Shown here in pieces: positions 47,326 to 55,780 of a stretch of 64,000 bases of DNA. Made by a program: the position numbers and the translations under genes. The notes below the pieces were generated by a model. It was not told the DNA's origin, ran no database searches, and was given only the letters and a program-made list of their open reading frames with translations. How positions within the stretch are numbered: the first letter of the stretch is position 1; every line of letters starts with the position of its first letter. Source of the DNA: Lewinellaceae bacterium (GTDB lineage: Bacteria > Bacteroidota > Bacteroidia > Chitinophagales > Saprospiraceae); NCBI GenBank assembly GCA_016711435.1, contig JADJSY010000032.1, forward strand, positions 1 to 64,000. The letters run 5' to 3'.

Positions 47326-47985
47326 CATTCTCGTTGCGCGTGTCATTTCCCGTTTCCCCGGCGGCCCCTGCAGGCGTTCTACATGAAAGCCCACCTGTTT
47401 CAAGGTTCGTTTAAAAGCGCCCTGGGCACAATAAGTAACCAGAACGCCGTCCGTTCGCAGGGCCTGGTACATCCGGGCAAACACTTCGGCTGTCCAGAGT
47501 TCCGGCTGGGCCTGCGGGGCAAACGCATCAAAATAAATAACATCAAAGGTATCGGTCGCCTCAAAAGCCTCGATGGCAATTTTTTCCTTTCTAAACTGAA
47601 ACTGCTCCGACAAAGTATGTTCGGCGCCCCATGTATTTTGGTGTAGCGCCAGAAAATCGCCGCTGCGCTCAGGAACGCCCAGCAATTCGGCGTAATTCAG
47701 CACCTGCACTTCTTCCGGCGCAACCGGCGCAGTTTCCAGGCCCACATAGCGCAATTGCAGGTTGCGGCGCTCGGCTTCCAGCCAGGACATAAACGCATTC
47801 AATCCGGTACCAAAACCTGTTTCCAGTATGGCAATTTCCCGCTGTACCACTGCTTTGTAGCGCAATCCCGCCGCTATAAACACATGAGCCGACTCCGTTA
47901 CCGCTCCGTACCTGGAATGGTAACTGACTCCGTAGGTTTCGGAAAAAACGGAGTGGGAACCGTCGTTGGTGAGGAATAGCGCCAT
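47323..47985 (-). CDS. mnmD: MnmD-type tRNA wobble uridine methyltransferase
   Basis: SAM-dependent enzyme for the last methyl transfer of 5-methylaminomethyl-2-thiouridine at tRNA position 34, a stand-alone form of the N-terminal domain of MnmC. The 220-aa sequence has GVSYHSRYGAVTESAHVF near residue 20, the SAM motif ILETGFGTGLNA (about 54-65), YFDAFAPQAQPELW (about 150) and a C-terminal VTYCAQGAFKRTLKQVGF. No MnmC oxidase domain follows. The stop codon adjoins a heptamer element. Confidence 0.9.
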   Translation of the reverse strand: MALFLTNDGSHSVFSETYGVSYHSRYGAVTESAHVFIAAGLRYKAVVQREIAILETGFGTGLNAFMSWLEAERRNLQLRYVGLETAPVAPEEVQVLNYAELLGVPERSGDFLALHQNTWGAEHTLSEQFQFRKEKIAIEAFEATDTFDVIYFDAFAPQAQPELWTAEVFARMYQALRTDGVLVTYCAQGAFKRTLKQVGFHVERLQGPPGKREMTRATRM

Positions 47986-48091
47986 AATTCAAAGGGCAAA
48001 TTTGCAAAAAGCAATGTAAATCAATAGATTACTGACATTACGTTTTAAACAAATTTCATACGCCTGTTTCAGCGCAGCGAAGGTAAGCAAT

Positions 48092-48126
48092 AAAAAAAGC
48101 GCTCCGGTACAACCGGAACGCTTTTA
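48092..48126 (-). terminator. Terminator after tRNA-Leu
   Basis: On the minus strand AAGCGTTCCGGT pairs with ACCGGAGCGCTT and is followed by seven T. Confidence 0.85.
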
Positions 48127-48128
48127 TG

Positions 48129-48211
48129 TGCGGGAGGCGGGACTCGAACCCGCACGACCGCGAAGTCACAGGTGTTTGAGACCAGCGCGTCTACCATTCC
48201 GCCACTCCCGC
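48129..48211 (-). tRNA. tRNA-Leu (anticodon CAA)
   Basis: An 83-nt class II tRNA with acceptor GCGGGAG/CTCCCGC, anticodon loop CTCAAAC (anticodon CAA), a long variable arm and T-loop TTCGAGT. One T-T mismatch lies in the anticodon stem. Confidence 0.93.
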
Positions 48212-48269
48212 ATAGGTACTTCTGTTGCAACAATAATAAAATGTATTGTCTGCGCCGCTTCGACTTTAT

Positions 48270-48797
48270 CTAAGCGGGCGCAAACTTAGACAGATTTTCA
48301 AAAATGCGCAACAAATATCTCTTTTTAAAAAAATAATCCCGCACCCGCAGCAGATCAGCCTCCGTACCGTTGTCTTCCGTCCAGGTATCCAATACGGGCT
48401 GAATGTCCTGCCGCAAGGCCTGGTCGAGGGCCTCCACCGAACGGCGGGTGGCCTCCAGTCGCTCCGCATCAAAATCCATTTCAAGTTCCATCATCGCCTC
48501 GTTGATGTCCATCATATCCATCAGGAAATCCTGCGACAAGGCGCCCTGTCCCTCCCCTTCTTCTATCAAACCCTTGATTTTCAGGACATACTGTATCCTT
48601 TTGTCCGGGTCCGACAGCGTTTTAAACGCTTCGTTGTTTTGCGTGGACAAATCGAGCACACGCGCCTGCTCTACCTCGCCGGACAACGTATGAAAATCCG
48701 GGTGGTATTTCCTGCTGTGTTCCAGGTATAATTGCCGCAAAACCTTTTCATCTACCTGAAAGGAGCGGGGGAAGTTGTAGAATTCGAAGTAATCCAT
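48270..48797 (-). CDS. hscB: HscB-type co-chaperone for Fe-S assembly
   Basis: J-domain co-chaperone that presents the IscU scaffold to the HscA/DnaK chaperone. The 175-aa protein has an N-terminal J domain with the HPD tripeptide in SRKYHPDFH (about residue 32) and NNEAFKTLSDPDKRIQYVL, and a C-terminal helical domain with QDFLMDMMDINEAMMELE. Partner isc genes are not in the window. Confidence 0.9.
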   Translation of the reverse strand: MDYFEFYNFPRSFQVDEKVLRQLYLEHSRKYHPDFHTLSGEVEQARVLDLSTQNNEAFKTLSDPDKRIQYVLKIKGLIEEGEGQGALSQDFLMDMMDINEAMMELEMDFDAERLEATRRSVEALDQALRQDIQPVLDTWTEDNGTEADLLRVRDYFFKKRYLLRIFENLSKFAPA

Positions 48798-48798
48798 T

Positions 48799-49006
48799 TT
48801 TGGTTATTCGTTATCTGTTATTAGTTATCAGTTATCAGTTATCCGTTATCGGGCTTTCAGGCTGGAATGTTGATGCCATGCACCATGCCGAACCAGATAA
48901 CTGATAACGGATAACTGATACCTAATAGGGAGCGGAATGCCCCATATTCACCAATTCCCAGCCTGAAAGCCCGATAACGGATAACTGATAACAAATAACC
49001 ACACTA
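48799..49006. repeat. Heptamer hairpin element, GTTATCG type
   Basis: GTTATTC/GTTATCA/GTTATCG units (48803-48852) and the complement GATAACG/GATAACT/GATAACC (48896-48926, 48972-49000) surround a core with GGGCTTTCAGGCTGG and its complement (48959-48975). It fills the gap from the hscB start to the rseP stop. The same core recurs at 63925-63940. Confidence 0.9.
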
Positions 49007-50353
49007 CAGGAATCGTTGAATAACATGTCGCCATATATCCAGCCCGAAAGCGAAAACCATCAGCGCCAGAAGCAGGAAAAAGCCGAAGGTAACGGCGCGT
49101 TCCATGACCGTGTCGCTCACTTTGCGGCCTGTCACAACTTCCCACAGCAGGAACATGACATAGCCGCCATCTAATGCCGGTATAGGAAGCAGGTTCATAA
49201 AGGCCAGGATAATACTCAGCGAGGCGGTCAGGTGCCAGAAACGCTCCCAGTCCCAGACGGGGCCGTACATTTTACCGATACTGATAAGGCTGCCGAGGTT
49301 GTCTTTTACGGCGATTTTACCGCGGAACATCTGGCCGAATGCTTTGAGTTGACTGTTCAGGAAATCCATACCCATTTGTACGCCGGCAGGCATGGCCTGC
49401 AGGAAGGAGTACTTTTCGCGTTCTTCTTTAAAATAACCCTCAATCTGGGTTTTGACGCCAATCAGTCCGGCGTCTGTCAGGGTAACCGGCACTTGCAAGG
49501 TATCGCTCCCCCGCAGGATGCCGAGGGTGACGGACTTTTCTTTTTGTTGCTGTGCCAGCGGGGCAAACTGATCGAAAAAGGGGATGGACTGGCCGTTGAA
49601 AGCAATAATACGGTCTCCTTTTTGAAGGCCTGCGCTTGCTGCCGGTTTGCCGGGCACTGTTTCCAAGATGACAAACGGAATGCGGGGCGCCATAAGCATT
49701 GCTTTCGGTACTTTCTGGCTGGTGAGTTGCTCGGCCACGTTTTCCGGCAGCCTGATTTGCTGTTCCTGACCATTGCGGATGACCGTGAGGTCGCGCTCAT
49801 TGTCCAGCACCAGCGCTTCCACAAAAACAGCGGGATCGAGCCGGTTAAAAGGCTTATTGCCGATTTTGGTGATCACATCGCCGTTTTGCAGGCCTTGACG
49901 GATCAGCACCGAATCCAGCGCCATGCCGTACTTCAATTCGGAAGTAGGTATGTATGACTTCCCGTACGTCCACAGCATCATACCAAAAAGGAAGAAGCCG
50001 AGGATAAAATTGACGGTCACGCCACCCAGCATGATAATGAGGCGTTGCCAGGCCGGTTTAGAGCGAAATTCCCAGGGCTTTGGTGGTTCTTTGAGGGCCT
50101 CCGTGTCCATACTCTCATCCACCATGCCGGATATTTTCACATAACCTCCCAGGGGAAGCCAGCCTATACCATACTCCGTGTCTCCTCTTTTTATTTTCCA
50201 AAGGGAATTAAAAGGGGCAAAATCAAAAAACAGGTAAAATTTTTCCACGCGGGTTTTAAACCACTTGGCGGGCAGGAAGTGCCCCATTTCGTGCAATACA
50301 ATCAATATCGAAAGACTGAGCAGGAACTGACTAACGGTGATAATACTATCCAT
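49004..50353 (-). CDS. rseP: RIP metalloprotease RseP
   Basis: Inner-membrane site-2 protease that cleaves membrane substrates such as anti-sigma factors inside the bilayer. The 449-aa product has the zinc motif HEMGH at residues 21-25, a PDZ domain (about 215-290; GLQKGDRIIAFNGQ), a further PDZ-like segment before it, and the second active-site motif MNLLPIPALDGG (about 385-396). The family is often near dxr; here it follows DUF4835. The stop codon adjoins a GTTATCG element. Confidence 0.95.
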   Translation of the reverse strand: MDSIITVSQFLLSLSILIVLHEMGHFLPAKWFKTRVEKFYLFFDFAPFNSLWKIKRGDTEYGIGWLPLGGYVKISGMVDESMDTEALKEPPKPWEFRSKPAWQRLIIMLGGVTVNFILGFFLFGMMLWTYGKSYIPTSELKYGMALDSVLIRQGLQNGDVITKIGNKPFNRLDPAVFVEALVLDNERDLTVIRNGQEQQIRLPENVAEQLTSQKVPKAMLMAPRIPFVILETVPGKPAASAGLQKGDRIIAFNGQSIPFFDQFAPLAQQQKEKSVTLGILRGSDTLQVPVTLTDAGLIGVKTQIEGYFKEEREKYSFLQAMPAGVQMGMDFLNSQLKAFGQMFRGKIAVKDNLGSLISIGKMYGPVWDWERFWHLTASLSIILAFMNLLPIPALDGGYVMFLLWEVVTGRKVSDTVMERAVTFGFFLLLALMVFAFGLDIWRHVIQRFL

Positions 50354-50399
50354 TATGCGGGTTGAGTGATGTTGGTTTTATTGTTAAACGATCCCTTAG

Positions 50400-50512
50400 G
50401 CCAAGGGGCAAATTGCAAAGGGCAAAAGGCAAAGGGCAAAAAGCAAAAATGCCACTCGAACCAATGCTAAAATTGCCTTTTGTCTTTTGCAATTTTGCCT
50501 TTTGTCTTACAT
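50400..50512. repeat. Heptamer hairpin element, GGCAAAA type
   Basis: GGCAAAA/GGCAAAG units (50405-50447) and their complement TTTTGCC/TTTTGTC (50471-50506) flank a loop with CACTCGAACC. It lies between rseP and the DUF4835 gene. Confidence 0.85.
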
Positions 50513-50567
50513 GCCGATTTCCCGGTAACGCGGGCTATTGGCCGGATCAATTTTGTCATAATCTGGA

Positions 50568-51425
50568 TCACCCGGTCTTTTGCGGGCGCGATCCCTGTTT
50601 CCACATTTCCACTAATTCATCTTTTTTGGCGTTGGCAAACATTTGTACAATCATGGAATTGAAGTAGGCGATACTCACTTTGTCTACATCTTCCAGCGCC
50701 AACATTACAGCCGTTTTGCCTTTATCAATATCGGTGGTGAACATATCCAGTCCTTTCCGGTAATACGTATACATCGCAGCGCGGTAAGGTTTCACCCTCG
50801 GATTGAGCAGGTTTTCAATGATCCAGTAACGGTTGCGGTTTTTGCCGCCGTCATTGGGCCGCCAGCCGGTAGCGCCATTGGTAGATGAGTTCTGGATATT
50901 GGTAACGATCTGCTGGGCCGTCAACAAGTAGGGTTCGCCACCATACAATGCGTACGAATCGAAATCCATACCCAGAATAACGTACACATAAAACGCCAGC
51001 ATGGCCGGGAGGTTCTGGTTGTCCGTCGCATCGCGCAGAAATTCGATCGGCTGATTTTGATCGTAGGTAAAAATCACGTCTTTGTCGAGGTGCGAAATGA
51101 GTGCCGTTTTATAACCGCTGCCGAATACAGGGCGCGTCGCCTGTACGGCCAGTTCCGCTTCAAAAACGTTGTTGTCCTGCTCGGTTTTGATCGTGAAAAT
51201 AAAATTGCATTCGATGCGCTCGTCCTGTTCAAATGTCTCCTGCGTCCATTTTGTATTGTTTAAAAAGTCGCGCAGCGCCACTTCCATCTGATCGAATACA
51301 CGGCGGTCATTTTTCTGAATCTGCGGCGTACTGACCCGCACAGTAGCATTCAGTTCGCCTTGTGCAAAAATGCCGCCTGCGCTCAGCAGCAGCAACAGGG
51401 ATAAAATATTTCTTTTGAACATCAT
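50568..51425 (-). CDS. DUF4835 family exported protein
   Basis: A 285-aa exported protein with a signal peptide ending in IFAQG. The sequence matches the Bacteroidota DUF4835 family (ELNATVRVSTPQIQKNDRRVF, EFLRDATDNQNLPAMLAFYVYVILGMDFDSY). Function unknown; it is conserved next to coaBC, rpoZ and bamD in Bacteroidota, which hints at an envelope role. Confidence 0.88.
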   Translation of the reverse strand: MMFKRNILSLLLLLSAGGIFAQGELNATVRVSTPQIQKNDRRVFDQMEVALRDFLNNTKWTQETFEQDERIECNFIFTIKTEQDNNVFEAELAVQATRPVFGSGYKTALISHLDKDVIFTYDQNQPIEFLRDATDNQNLPAMLAFYVYVILGMDFDSYALYGGEPYLLTAQQIVTNIQNSSTNGATGWRPNDGGKNRNRYWIIENLLNPRVKPYRAAMYTYYRKGLDMFTTDIDKGKTAVMLALEDVDKVSIAYFNSMIVQMFANAKKDELVEMWKQGSRPQKTG

Positions 51426-51454
51426 GGTTGTATCACATTTTGAAAAGCCTTGAC

Positions 51455-51535
51455 GCTTTGGATGGGTTTTGGGTTGGATGGGTTGGTTTGTGTTTGGTGG
51501 AGGTTTAGTTTGAGGTTTGGTTTTAAAGTTAAACT
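51455..51535. repeat. Degenerate GGATGGGTTTGG repeat
   Basis: Imperfect units of GGTTTGG/GGATGGG upstream of DUF4835's neighbour. The complement CAAACCATCAAAACC follows near 51558-51573, inside the coaBC 3' end. A weak member of the heptamer elements. Confidence 0.5.
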
Positions 51536-51537
51536 AC

Positions 51538-52752
51538 TTAAAATCCTCCCACAACTTTCAAACCATCAAAACCAAAATCAATCTCCGCCACAATATCCTC
51601 CGCCACCGCAGTTTTACTTTTCAGGTCAAACGTTTTTTTCAGCCCGTTTCTGTGAAAAATGGTGATTTTATTTGTTTCGTGTCCAAAACCCGCGCCTTTA
51701 TCCTGCAAGGTATTGAGTACGATGAAGTCGAAGTTTTTGCGTTCCATTTTGGCCATCGCATGTTGTTCCGCGTCATTTGTTTCGAGGGCAAAACCGATCA
51801 GGCATTGCCCCGTTTTTTTTTGCTTGCCGAGGGTGGCTGCGATGTCGATGGTTTTGGCTAAAGGCAAGGACAACTCGTCGTCCTTTTTTTTGATTTTAAC
51901 GGAAGAAAAATCCCGCGGTTTATAATCGGCGACCGCAGCGGCTAACACGGTGATGTCCGTCTGGTCAAATTCCTTTGCACAAGCCTCGTACATCTGTTGG
52001 GCCGATTGTACGGACACTACTTTGATGCCGGACAGGACGGGCCGCAAAGCGGTAGGCCCCAAAACCAGGGTCACTTCAGCGCCATGACGGGCCAGGGCTT
52101 CTGCCACTGCTATGCCCATTTTACCGCTGGAATAATTACCGATGAAACGCACCGGATCGAGGGCTTCGTAGGTTGGTCCGGCAGTGACAAGGGCTTTTTT
52201 GCCTTTCAAACGCTGCTGTTCCGGTTTCCCCGGCATGGATTGTTCGATAAAAGCCAGGATGTCTTCCGGTTCTGCCATACGTCCGTCTCCGACGAGTCCG
52301 CTGGCCAATTCGCCGTGCCCGACCGGGATCACCCGTACGCCGTGTTCTTGCAAGCGGCGGATATTGGCCTGCGTGGCGGGATGATGCCACATATCGACAT
52401 CCATGGCCGGCGCCACCCAGACTGGGCATCGTGCCGACAAATACACGGCACTTAAGATGTTGTCGCACAACCCGTTCGCTAATTTTGCCAGGGTATTGGC
52501 GCCGGCCGGGGCGATCAGTAGCACATCGGCCCAGAGTCCGAGGTCGACGTGGTTGTTCCAGCCCGTTTCGGAGCTGACATCGCTGTAAACCGGTCTTTTT
52601 GACAAAGTGGAAAGTGTCAGCGGCGCAATGAAAGCCGTAGCCGCATCCGTCATCAAAACCTGCACATCATGCCCTTGTTTGACCAACAGGCGTGTCAGGT
52701 ATGCAGATTTGTAGGCTGCAATGGAGCCGCTGATGCCGAGGATGATTTTCAT
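51538..52752 (-). CDS. coaBC: CoaBC bifunctional pantothenate pathway enzyme
   Basis: Phosphopantothenate-cysteine ligase and phosphopantothenoylcysteine decarboxylase of coenzyme A synthesis. The 404-aa product starts at ATG 52752 (MKIILGISGSIAAYKSAYL); the longer frame translates the upstream repeat. The CoaC flavoprotein half has ISGSIAAYKS and the CoaB half has ALVTAGPTYEALDPVRFIGNYSSGKMG (about residue 192). It is downstream of rpoZ, the usual Bacteroidota order. Confidence 0.95.
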   Translation of the reverse strand: MKIILGISGSIAAYKSAYLTRLLVKQGHDVQVLMTDAATAFIAPLTLSTLSKRPVYSDVSSETGWNNHVDLGLWADVLLIAPAGANTLAKLANGLCDNILSAVYLSARCPVWVAPAMDVDMWHHPATQANIRRLQEHGVRVIPVGHGELASGLVGDGRMAEPEDILAFIEQSMPGKPEQQRLKGKKALVTAGPTYEALDPVRFIGNYSSGKMGIAVAEALARHGAEVTLVLGPTALRPVLSGIKVVSVQSAQQMYEACAKEFDQTDITVLAAAVADYKPRDFSSVKIKKKDDELSLPLAKTIDIAATLGKQKKTGQCLIGFALETNDAEQHAMAKMERKNFDFIVLNTLQDKGAGFGHETNKITIFHRNGLKKTFDLKSKTAVAEDIVAEIDFGFDGLKVVGGF

Positions 52753-52914
52753 GGAAAGGTTGATAAAGGTTGATGAGAGTTGATAAAGGTTTATGAGGTT
52801 GATGAGGTTGATAATCATCCACTCGAAAAAGTAAATCGCTTCATTTTCGAGCGGATGATTATCAACCTCATCAACCTTATCAACCTTTATCAACCCTCAT
52901 CAACCTTTTAGCCA
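52753..52914. repeat. GGTTGAT hairpin element with conserved core
   Basis: The arms of GGTTGATAA/GGTTGATGA units and their complement flank the core CCACTCGAAAAAG...TTCATTTTCGAGCGG. It fills the gap between the coaBC start and the rpoZ end. Same family as 32250-32406 and 62706-62822. Confidence 0.92.
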
Positions 52915-53157
52915 TTATTCTTTTTCATCCGAATACCGCCATTGAATTTCATTGTTCAGAAATTCCTGGGCAGCGATAATGGGCGTATTGGGCAGGCGTT
53001 CGTAAAACTTGGAGATTTCGATTTGCTCCTTGTTTTCCTGCACTTCTTCGATGGTGTCGGTGTTGACGGCGAACTCTTCCAGTTTGCGCTGAATTTCCCA
53101 TTTCAGGTCGCTGGAAATCTGGCGGGCGCGTTTGCTGATGATGACATAAACCCTCAT
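52915..53157 (-). CDS. rpoZ: RNA polymerase omega subunit, short form
   Basis: An 80-aa protein matching the C-terminal two thirds of Bacteroidota RpoZ: SKRARQIS, then EEVQENKEQIEISKFYERLP. The family member usually has about 30 more N-terminal residues. Here the start codon lies 7 bp after the bamD stop in sequence resembling the repeat unit GTTGATGAGG. Either the N-terminus was lost, a frameshift hides it in the bamD end, or the lineage has a short form. Position between bamD and coaBC supports identity. Confidence 0.82.
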   Translation of the reverse strand: MRVYVIISKRARQISSDLKWEIQRKLEEFAVNTDTIEEVQENKEQIEISKFYERLPNTPIIAAQEFLNNEIQWRYSDEKE

Positions 53158-53164
53158 CAACAAA

Positions 53165-53986
53165 TCAGGTGGTTTTCAAACGTTTTTTTATGGCTTTCAG
53201 TGCTTCTTCCGAATCTTTTCTGACTTGTTTCAGCTCCTTGGCATATTTGCCGGTGCTGTATTTTTCCAGAAAATCGTCGCAGCGTTTGATTGTTTCGGTG
53301 TAGCGCTCTTCCTTTTTTTCAACAATACTGTTTTCGCTGAGCAGGAAGTTTGCTTTGGCTACCAGGTAACGAACGCGCTCGGCATCGGGGCTTTCCGGGT
53401 AGTCGCGCAGCAGGTTGTCAAATGAAATCACTGCCGACTGGTATTGCCGCAGGTTGAAGTACAATTCTCCTTCCGAGTAGGCTTTTTCTTCCAGTTTGCG
53501 GCGCAATATGTCAATCAGTTTGTTGCACTCATCCACCCTTTTGCTTTCCGGGAAAAGATTGACAAACAATTGAAATTCTTCAATGGCTGCAATCGTATTC
53601 CCCTGGTCGAGGCGGTAGGTAGGCGACAACTGGTAGTTGGAATAGGCAGACATGAAAGCCGCTTCTTCCCGAAACTCCGAATTGAGAAAAGTGTTGGAAA
53701 AGTTTTTGAAATAATAGGCGCCCAGCAAATACTGCTTGAGGTGGTAGTGCGTATAGGCATAACAGAAATATGCCTTTTCCGCTTTGTCGCTACCCTTTAA
53801 AGTGTTGAGTACCAGATCAAAAAGCGTCTGAGCGCGCTGGTATTGCTCGTTTTCGTAATACTCGAATGCCTTGTTCAGGATCAGTTCGGCATCGCCGCTG
53901 GTGCGGATTTTTTCGAAACTTCCCTTACAGGATCCCGCTAAAAAAATAAATCCTGCAAGCAGCAGGCTTCCGATGATTTTTCTCAT
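53165..53986 (-). CDS. bamD: BamD-type outer membrane assembly lipoprotein
   Basis: Lipoprotein of the BAM complex that inserts beta-barrels into the outer membrane. The 273-aa product has the lipobox FLAGSC (Cys at about residue 20) and TPR repeats (YENEQYQRAQTLFDLVLNTL, AYYFKNFSNTFLNSE, LYFNLRQYQSAVISFDNLLRDYPESPD). ATG 53986 was chosen before the signal; the longer frame is intergenic. Followed directly by rpoZ. Confidence 0.93.
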   Translation of the reverse strand: MRKIIGSLLLAGFIFLAGSCKGSFEKIRTSGDAELILNKAFEYYENEQYQRAQTLFDLVLNTLKGSDKAEKAYFCYAYTHYHLKQYLLGAYYFKNFSNTFLNSEFREEAAFMSAYSNYQLSPTYRLDQGNTIAAIEEFQLFVNLFPESKRVDECNKLIDILRRKLEEKAYSEGELYFNLRQYQSAVISFDNLLRDYPESPDAERVRYLVAKANFLLSENSIVEKKEERYTETIKRCDDFLEKYSTGKYAKELKQVRKDSEEALKAIKKRLKTT

Positions 53987-54035
53987 AGGGCGCAAAAGTA
54001 CAACATTTGGTAAAAATGAATGGAAAATGATTTGA

Positions 54036-54168
54036 AAGAAGGTTGATAAAGTTGATAGTGGGTTTATGAGGTTTGAGTAGTTTGATGGTTTGAGGTGGTA
54101 ACCATTGCTTAGAGTTACCACATCAAACCATCAAACTTTCAAACCATCAAACCTTCATCAACCTTTTA
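54036..54168. repeat. Hairpin element, GTTTGATG/GGTTGATAA type
   Basis: GTTTGAG/GTTTGATG units (54065-54095) and CATCAAACC/CTTCAAACC units (54119-54160) flank GGTAACCATTGC..GTTACC. It lies between bamD and the sigma factor gene. Confidence 0.85.
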
Positions 54169-54260
54169 ACGCCGCAAACCCCGCAAAAGTGGCGTAAATT
54201 TTTTTTCGATGCGCTAAAGTAATTTTTCCGCTTCCGCGTCTTCCATAAAAAAGCAACCTT

Positions 54261-54823
54261 GTGACGACAGAAGCGATGACACGACAATCCGGTAATATCA
54301 TTCAAACCGTACGCGACTACGGCAAACGCCTGTTCGGATTTATCCGGCGGCAAGTCGGCTCCGATGCCGATGCCGAAGATATTTTGCAGGATGTCTGGTA
54401 TCAGTTCAGCAACCTGGCCGACGTGGAAACCCTGGAAAACACGAGCGCCTGGCTATACCGCGTGGCCCGCAACAAGGTAACCGACCGCTATCGCCGCACG
54501 CGCCCGGACAGCATGGAAGACTACGGATTCGAGGATGATGAGGGCGAATTTCACTTTGGCGAACTCCTGCTCGCCGATGACAATACGCCGGAAACCGAAC
54601 ACTTGCGGCAGGTTTTTTGGGAAGAACTTTTTGCAGCGCTCAACGAATTGCCTGAAAATCAACGAAATGTATTCATCTGGAATGAACTGGAAGACCAAAC
54701 CTTCCAGGAAATCGCCGACCGCACCGGCGAAAATATCAAAACGCTGATTTCCCGCAAACGATACGCCGTGCAGCAACCCGCCGCCGCCTGGAAACCTTAT
54801 ACAATGATTTGATTGATTTTTAA
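54261..54823 (+). CDS. ECF-type sigma factor with 3' frameshift
   Basis: Extracytoplasmic-function sigma-70 factor of about 187 aa. Region 2 reads LFGFIRRQVGSDADAEDILQDVWYQF and region 4 reads LNELPENQRNVFIWNELEDQTFQEIADRTGE. The frame as given ends PAAAWKPYTMI, but a shift at about 54775-54778 restores RRRLETLYNDLIDF, the expected C-terminus, with stop at 54821. Start is GTG 54261 or ATG 54276. No classical anti-sigma gene follows; two tiny membrane proteins do. Confidence 0.88.
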
Positions 54824-54838
54824 GTACTTATCCAAATG

Positions 54839-54890
54839 CAAACCATCAAACCTCTCAAACCATCAAACCTTTTCAATCTTACAAACTCGA
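54839..54890. repeat. CATCAAACC units after the sigma gene
   Basis: AAACCATCAAACCTCTC-type units, the same as in the element before the sigma gene (54119-54160). The sigma gene therefore lies between two arms of the same orientation. Confidence 0.65.
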
Positions 54891-54897
54891 CAAAAAT

Positions 54898-55212
54898 ATG
54901 AAACGCCGTTTTTTCTTCTTTATCCCGTTTATCGTTGCTGCAGCCGTCCTGCTTTTCGGCGGAATCGTCATGTGGCTCTGGAACAACATTTTGCCCGCTG
55001 TAGCCGGCCTGGGCGCTCTTACCTACTGGCAGGCCGTTGGACTGCTCATGCTCACTCGCATCCTCTTCGGCGGTTTCCGGGGCGGCTCTTACCGGGGCAG
55101 GGGCGGCTGGTCGCGCGGCGGTCCGCGGTGGCGTGAAAAATGGATGAACATGAGCGCCGAGGAACGCGAACAATTCCAGTCAGAATGGCGGGAGCGATGC
55201 CGCAAGAAGTGA
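54898..55212 (+). CDS. Small membrane protein with Arg/Gly-rich linker
   Basis: A 104-aa protein with two hydrophobic helices (about residues 5-27 and 33-57), then GGFRGGSYRGRGGWSRGGPRWRE and a charged helix (NMSAEEREQFQSEWRERCRKK). Unknown function. It follows the ECF sigma gene by 75 bp and could sense or bind the sigma factor, but it has no known anti-sigma motif. The stop TGA lies in a GAAGTGA repeat. Confidence 0.7.
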   Translation: MKRRFFFFIPFIVAAAVLLFGGIVMWLWNNILPAVAGLGALTYWQAVGLLMLTRILFGGFRGGSYRGRGGWSRGGPRWREKWMNMSAEEREQFQSEWRERCRKK

Positions 55213-55240
55213 GAAGTGAGAAGTGAGAGGCGTAGATTAC
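55207..55240. repeat. GAAGTGA heptamer units
   Basis: Three or four GAAGTGA/GAGAAGT units that include the stop codon of the upstream small gene. No opposite arm is seen nearby. Confidence 0.6.
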
Positions 55241-55273
55241 ACCGCTTCGCCCTTGGAGAAAAATGGAAGTATA

Positions 55274-55301
55274 TTGATAATCAATTATTTATGTAAATTT
55301 T
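55274..55301 (+). promoter_or_regulatory. TTGATAATCAA palindrome and possible promoter
   Basis: TTG of the exact palindrome (55274-55284) is followed after 17 nt by TAAATTTT (55294-55301), one mismatch from TAnnTTTG. It lies upstream of the small membrane gene at 55423. Confidence 0.45.
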
Positions 55302-55384
55302 AAAATAATCTGTCTTTGTTTAAAGTAAATTATCGGGTGTTCCGTCTTCTATGTTATACGGTTTAAAATGCCTGAGTATCAACC

Positions 55385-55420
55385 CTGATAACCAATAACT
55401 AATAACTGATAACTACAATA
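55385..55420. repeat. GATAACT heptamer units
   Basis: GATAACC/AATAACT/GATAACT units directly before the start at 55423, the complement of the GTTATCG type. Confidence 0.65.
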
Positions 55421-55422
55421 CG

Positions 55423-55713
55423 ATGAGATCTTTTAAGTTTTTTTTCCTTTTTGCACTGATGATGGTGCTGTTTTTCTGGGTAGCCAAATTCCTGTTTATA
55501 GCATTTTTGCTGGCAGGAGCGCTGACGCTGACAGCCTTTATATTCAGGGGCATAGCGCGTCTTTTCGGTTTTCGCCGGCGCAGGTTCGGCCCGCGTTACT
55601 GGGCGGAACCACTGGACAGCCGGCGCCAGCCTTATACTCTGGAGCCGATTGCACCGCGTATGCCACAACGTTTCGATGGTTTCGGCGAGAAACGGACAAT
55701 TGAAATCCAATAA
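55423..55713 (+). CDS. Small membrane protein of unknown function
   Basis: A 96-aa protein with two adjacent hydrophobic helices (MRSFKFFFLFALMMVLFFW and FIAFLLAGALTLTAFIF) and an Arg/Pro-rich cytoplasmic tail (LFGFRRRRFGPRYWAEPLDS). No family recognised. It lies between the sigma-linked small gene and hsp20, probably in one transcript with the latter. Confidence 0.65.
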   Translation: MRSFKFFFLFALMMVLFFWVAKFLFIAFLLAGALTLTAFIFRGIARLFGFRRRRFGPRYWAEPLDSRRQPYTLEPIAPRMPQRFDGFGEKRTIEIQ

Positions 55714-55780
55714 CAGACACCAACTGCCGGTTCAGGCACGTTGCTTCTTTTACATTCACAAAGAGTCATTTCCAAAAAAA

